DNA of 64,000 bases, from positions 558,001 through 622,000 of the forward strand of contig NZ_CP049298.1 in the NCBI RefSeq assembly GCF_011058315.1, read 5' to 3'. Below, piece after piece: positions 62,482 through 64,000 of the stretch (its first letter is position 1; the number at the start of each line of letters is the position of its first letter). Below the pieces are notes generated by a model that did no database searches, had not been told where the DNA came from, and saw only the letters and a list, made by a program, of their open reading frames with translations. Made by a program: the position numbers and the translations under genes. This stretch comes from Chryseobacterium sp. POL2. Its GTDB lineage: Bacteria > Bacteroidota > Bacteroidia > Flavobacteriales > Weeksellaceae.

Positions 62482-64000
62482 TTATTTCTTTTCTTTGCGT
62501 AATAAATCGATGTATTGAGAAGGCGAAATACCAGTTTTCGTTTTGAAAACAAGCGTGAAATGACTGTGCGAACTATATCCGCACATATCAGCAAGTACAG
62601 CGATTTTGTAATTCAGATATTCAGGATGTTCTCGTAAAGTGGCACTTATATAATCTATTCTCAAAGTGTTGAGGTAACTATAAAAATCTTCATTTCTATA
62701 TTTCTTAAGAATATAGCTCAAATTTCTGGGTGTGATTTTTAATAGTGCTGCTAATTGGGTTGCGGATGCATCTTTTGATGTAAATAACAATTTTTCTTCA
62801 AGTTTATCAAGCTTTTTTAAAATATTTAGTTCGAAAATGTTTTCATCTTGATGATCTATTTCTGATATTGATTTTGGTGTAATATTTCCATCTAAAGTAT
62901 TTGATTTTTGTTCTTTCTTTTTGTCGATATTTTTAATTAGCCTTTGATAGTTATACTGTAATTTTTTGTTTTGGTATTTGTAATAAAGTAATATAAATGT
63001 GATAATTAAGATTAAAATTACTGAAATCAAAAGATACAAAATGCGATTTTCTTTTTCATTTTTCAACTTTAAATTTTTATTTTCTATTTCTTTCTTCACC
63101 ACTTGTTTAGTTGATTCAGTTTGGAAATTCTGAATTTTTATTAATGCTTCATATATTTCGTTTTTCTCCTCTGGCGTTTCAAAAAGTCCGCTAGCCTGCA
63201 TTTCTAAAAGAATGCTTTTAATAGAAGATTTATTTTCTGTTAAACTTACTGTTTTGTAAGATTTTCTGAACCATTGTTTGGCACTAATTTTATCATTTTC
63301 TTTTAGTGCTATTAAAGCTTTTACTAAATAGTATTGCTCTATAATATATGTCGGTTTTTTGGTGCCTAATTCGTCATATAATTTTTCTACAATATCTAAA
63401 TGTTTTAATGCAGTACTTAGATTGTTGCATTTTATGTTTAAATAAGCTAAAGTAATATTCCCAAATATTAGTAAGCTTTTTCTAGAAACTTCATCATCAA
63501 ATTTGTAATCTTTATTATAAACATCAAGTGCTTGTTTTCTATAAGGAATTGCTTCGCAATATTTTTCCTGAATTTCATAAGATTTTGCTATCAATTGTGG
63601 AATTGCAGTTGCTTCATTAGCATTTTGTATGTCGATTGTTTTTTTTATTTTATTTATTACATTATTAGCTTCTGTTGGCAAACTGGCATAACTATAGCTT
63701 AATGCTAATAATGCATTAATGTAGATTTGCATCTGTTTTTTATCACTTGGTTTTGTGTAATTATCATTAGAATCTATATATTTATTAGCTTTTTCTAAAA
63801 AAATGATAGCTGCTAGGTAATCTCCATCTTTGTATTTCCCATCTCCCATATTGTGATAGGCTTTAGCAAATTCCTCATTGGTTTGCGCGTATTTACGCAT
63901 TTCGATACCATTATTGTATATTTCTACAACATTGGTAAGCTTGCGTTTTTCCAAAGAATCAAATACTCGTTTTTTTTCTAGAGTGATGTTTTGTTGGGAA
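62482..64000 (-). CDS. TPR-AraC family regulator, 5' end outside window
   Basis: The frame stays open to the window end (the TTG at 63954 is not a likely start), so the N-terminus is missing. TPR repeats fill about 260 residues, then a membrane helix (ILYLLISVILILIITFILLYYKY), a linker, and a C-terminal AraC-type DNA-binding domain (CGYSSHSHFTLVFKTKTGISPSQYIDLLRKEKK). This is the two-part sensor/regulator type common in Chryseobacterium and relatives. It may regulate the neighbouring surface-protein operon. Confidence 0.85.
   Translation of the reverse strand, partial: SQQNITLEKKRVFDSLEKRKLTNVVEIYNNGIEMRKYAQTNEEFAKAYHNMGDGKYKDGDYLAAIIFLEKANKYIDSNDNYTKPSDKKQMQIYINALLALSYSYASLPTEANNVINKIKKTIDIQNANEATAIPQLIAKSYEIQEKYCEAIPYRKQALDVYNKDYKFDDEVSRKSLLIFGNITLAYLNIKCNNLSTALKHLDIVEKLYDELGTKKPTYIIEQYYLVKALIALKENDKISAKQWFRKSYKTVSLTENKSSIKSILLEMQASGLFETPEEKNEIYEALIKIQNFQTESTKQVVKKEIENKNLKLKNEKENRILYLLISVILILIITFILLYYKYQNKKLQYNYQRLIKNIDKKKEQKSNTLDGNITPKSISEIDHQDENIFELNILKKLDKLEEKLLFTSKDASATQLAALLKITPRNLSYILKKYRNEDFYSYLNTLRIDYISATLREHPEYLNYKIAVLADMCGYSSHSHFTLVFKTKTGISPSQYIDLLRKEKK

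Noticed and set aside
57879..64000. An integrase among the right-flank genes
   Set aside because: All frames were read: HTH proteins, a surface protein and an AraC-type regulator, none with tyrosine-recombinase R..H-x-x-R..Y motifs.

Overview
The window is AT-rich DNA from a member of Bacteroidota, most likely Flavobacteriales/Weeksellaceae (the Riemerella, Empedobacter, Chryseobacterium, Elizabethkingia group). The evidence is TAnnTTTG-type -7 promoter boxes, absence of Shine-Dalgarno motifs, a TPR-AraC regulator and a YadA-like surface protein of the type common in that family, and resistance genes (tet(X), catB type, ereD-like) known from Riemerella and Empedobacter. The genus cannot be fixed from the sequence alone.

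Left flank (1-2470): an RloB/RloA-type TOPRIM + AAA ATPase pair (RloB cut by the window edge) and a secreted protein made of tandem KKDAWGNT repeats.

Centre (2474-57463): a 55-kb integron-like cassette array. Forty-nine attC-like sites, about 185 bp (45 sites) or about 125 bp (4 sites), separate short cassettes that almost all read on the minus strand. Each site is an imperfect nested palindrome bounded by AAC and GTT. The first bases of each cassette after GTT are complementary to the bases before AAC at its other end (for example GTTACCTGC with GCAGGTAAC), as expected if each cassette was once a circle closed at one site. Duplicated cassettes stay identical up to these AAC/GTT borders and then diverge, and each keeps its site on the side of its stop codon. 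Cargo: exported or membrane proteins of unknown role, lipoproteins, an immunity-like protein (twice), three RelE/ParE toxin-antitoxin modules (one duplicated), a GNAT protein (twice), a DUF262/DUF1524 nuclease-like defence protein, a six-gene WYL-regulated cassette, a lipoprotein with an HExxH metallopeptidase domain, and resistance genes tet(X), catB (twice), an erythromycin esterase and dfr (inside a tet(X)'-dfr chimera). Eleven cassettes carry the same 0.5-kb noncoding element. Five near-identical 1733-bp IS1182-family elements all sit at the same nucleotide of a site, right at the GTT core.

Right flank (57464-64000): a possible cassette remnant, a degenerate 21-bp repeat tract, then ordinary chromosomal genes (hypothetical protein, two small HTH proteins, a YadA-like surface protein with a companion gene, and a TPR-AraC regulator cut by the window edge).

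No integrase gene is visible. By classical polarity (gene followed by its site on the minus strand) the attI/integrase end should lie at the high-coordinate side, where the resistance cassettes also concentrate. Most cassette genes begin only 12-33 nt from the cassette border and probably depend on read-through transcription. Toxin-antitoxin, WYL, catB and ereD cassettes carry recognisable promoters, and catB and ereD also have short leader ORFs.
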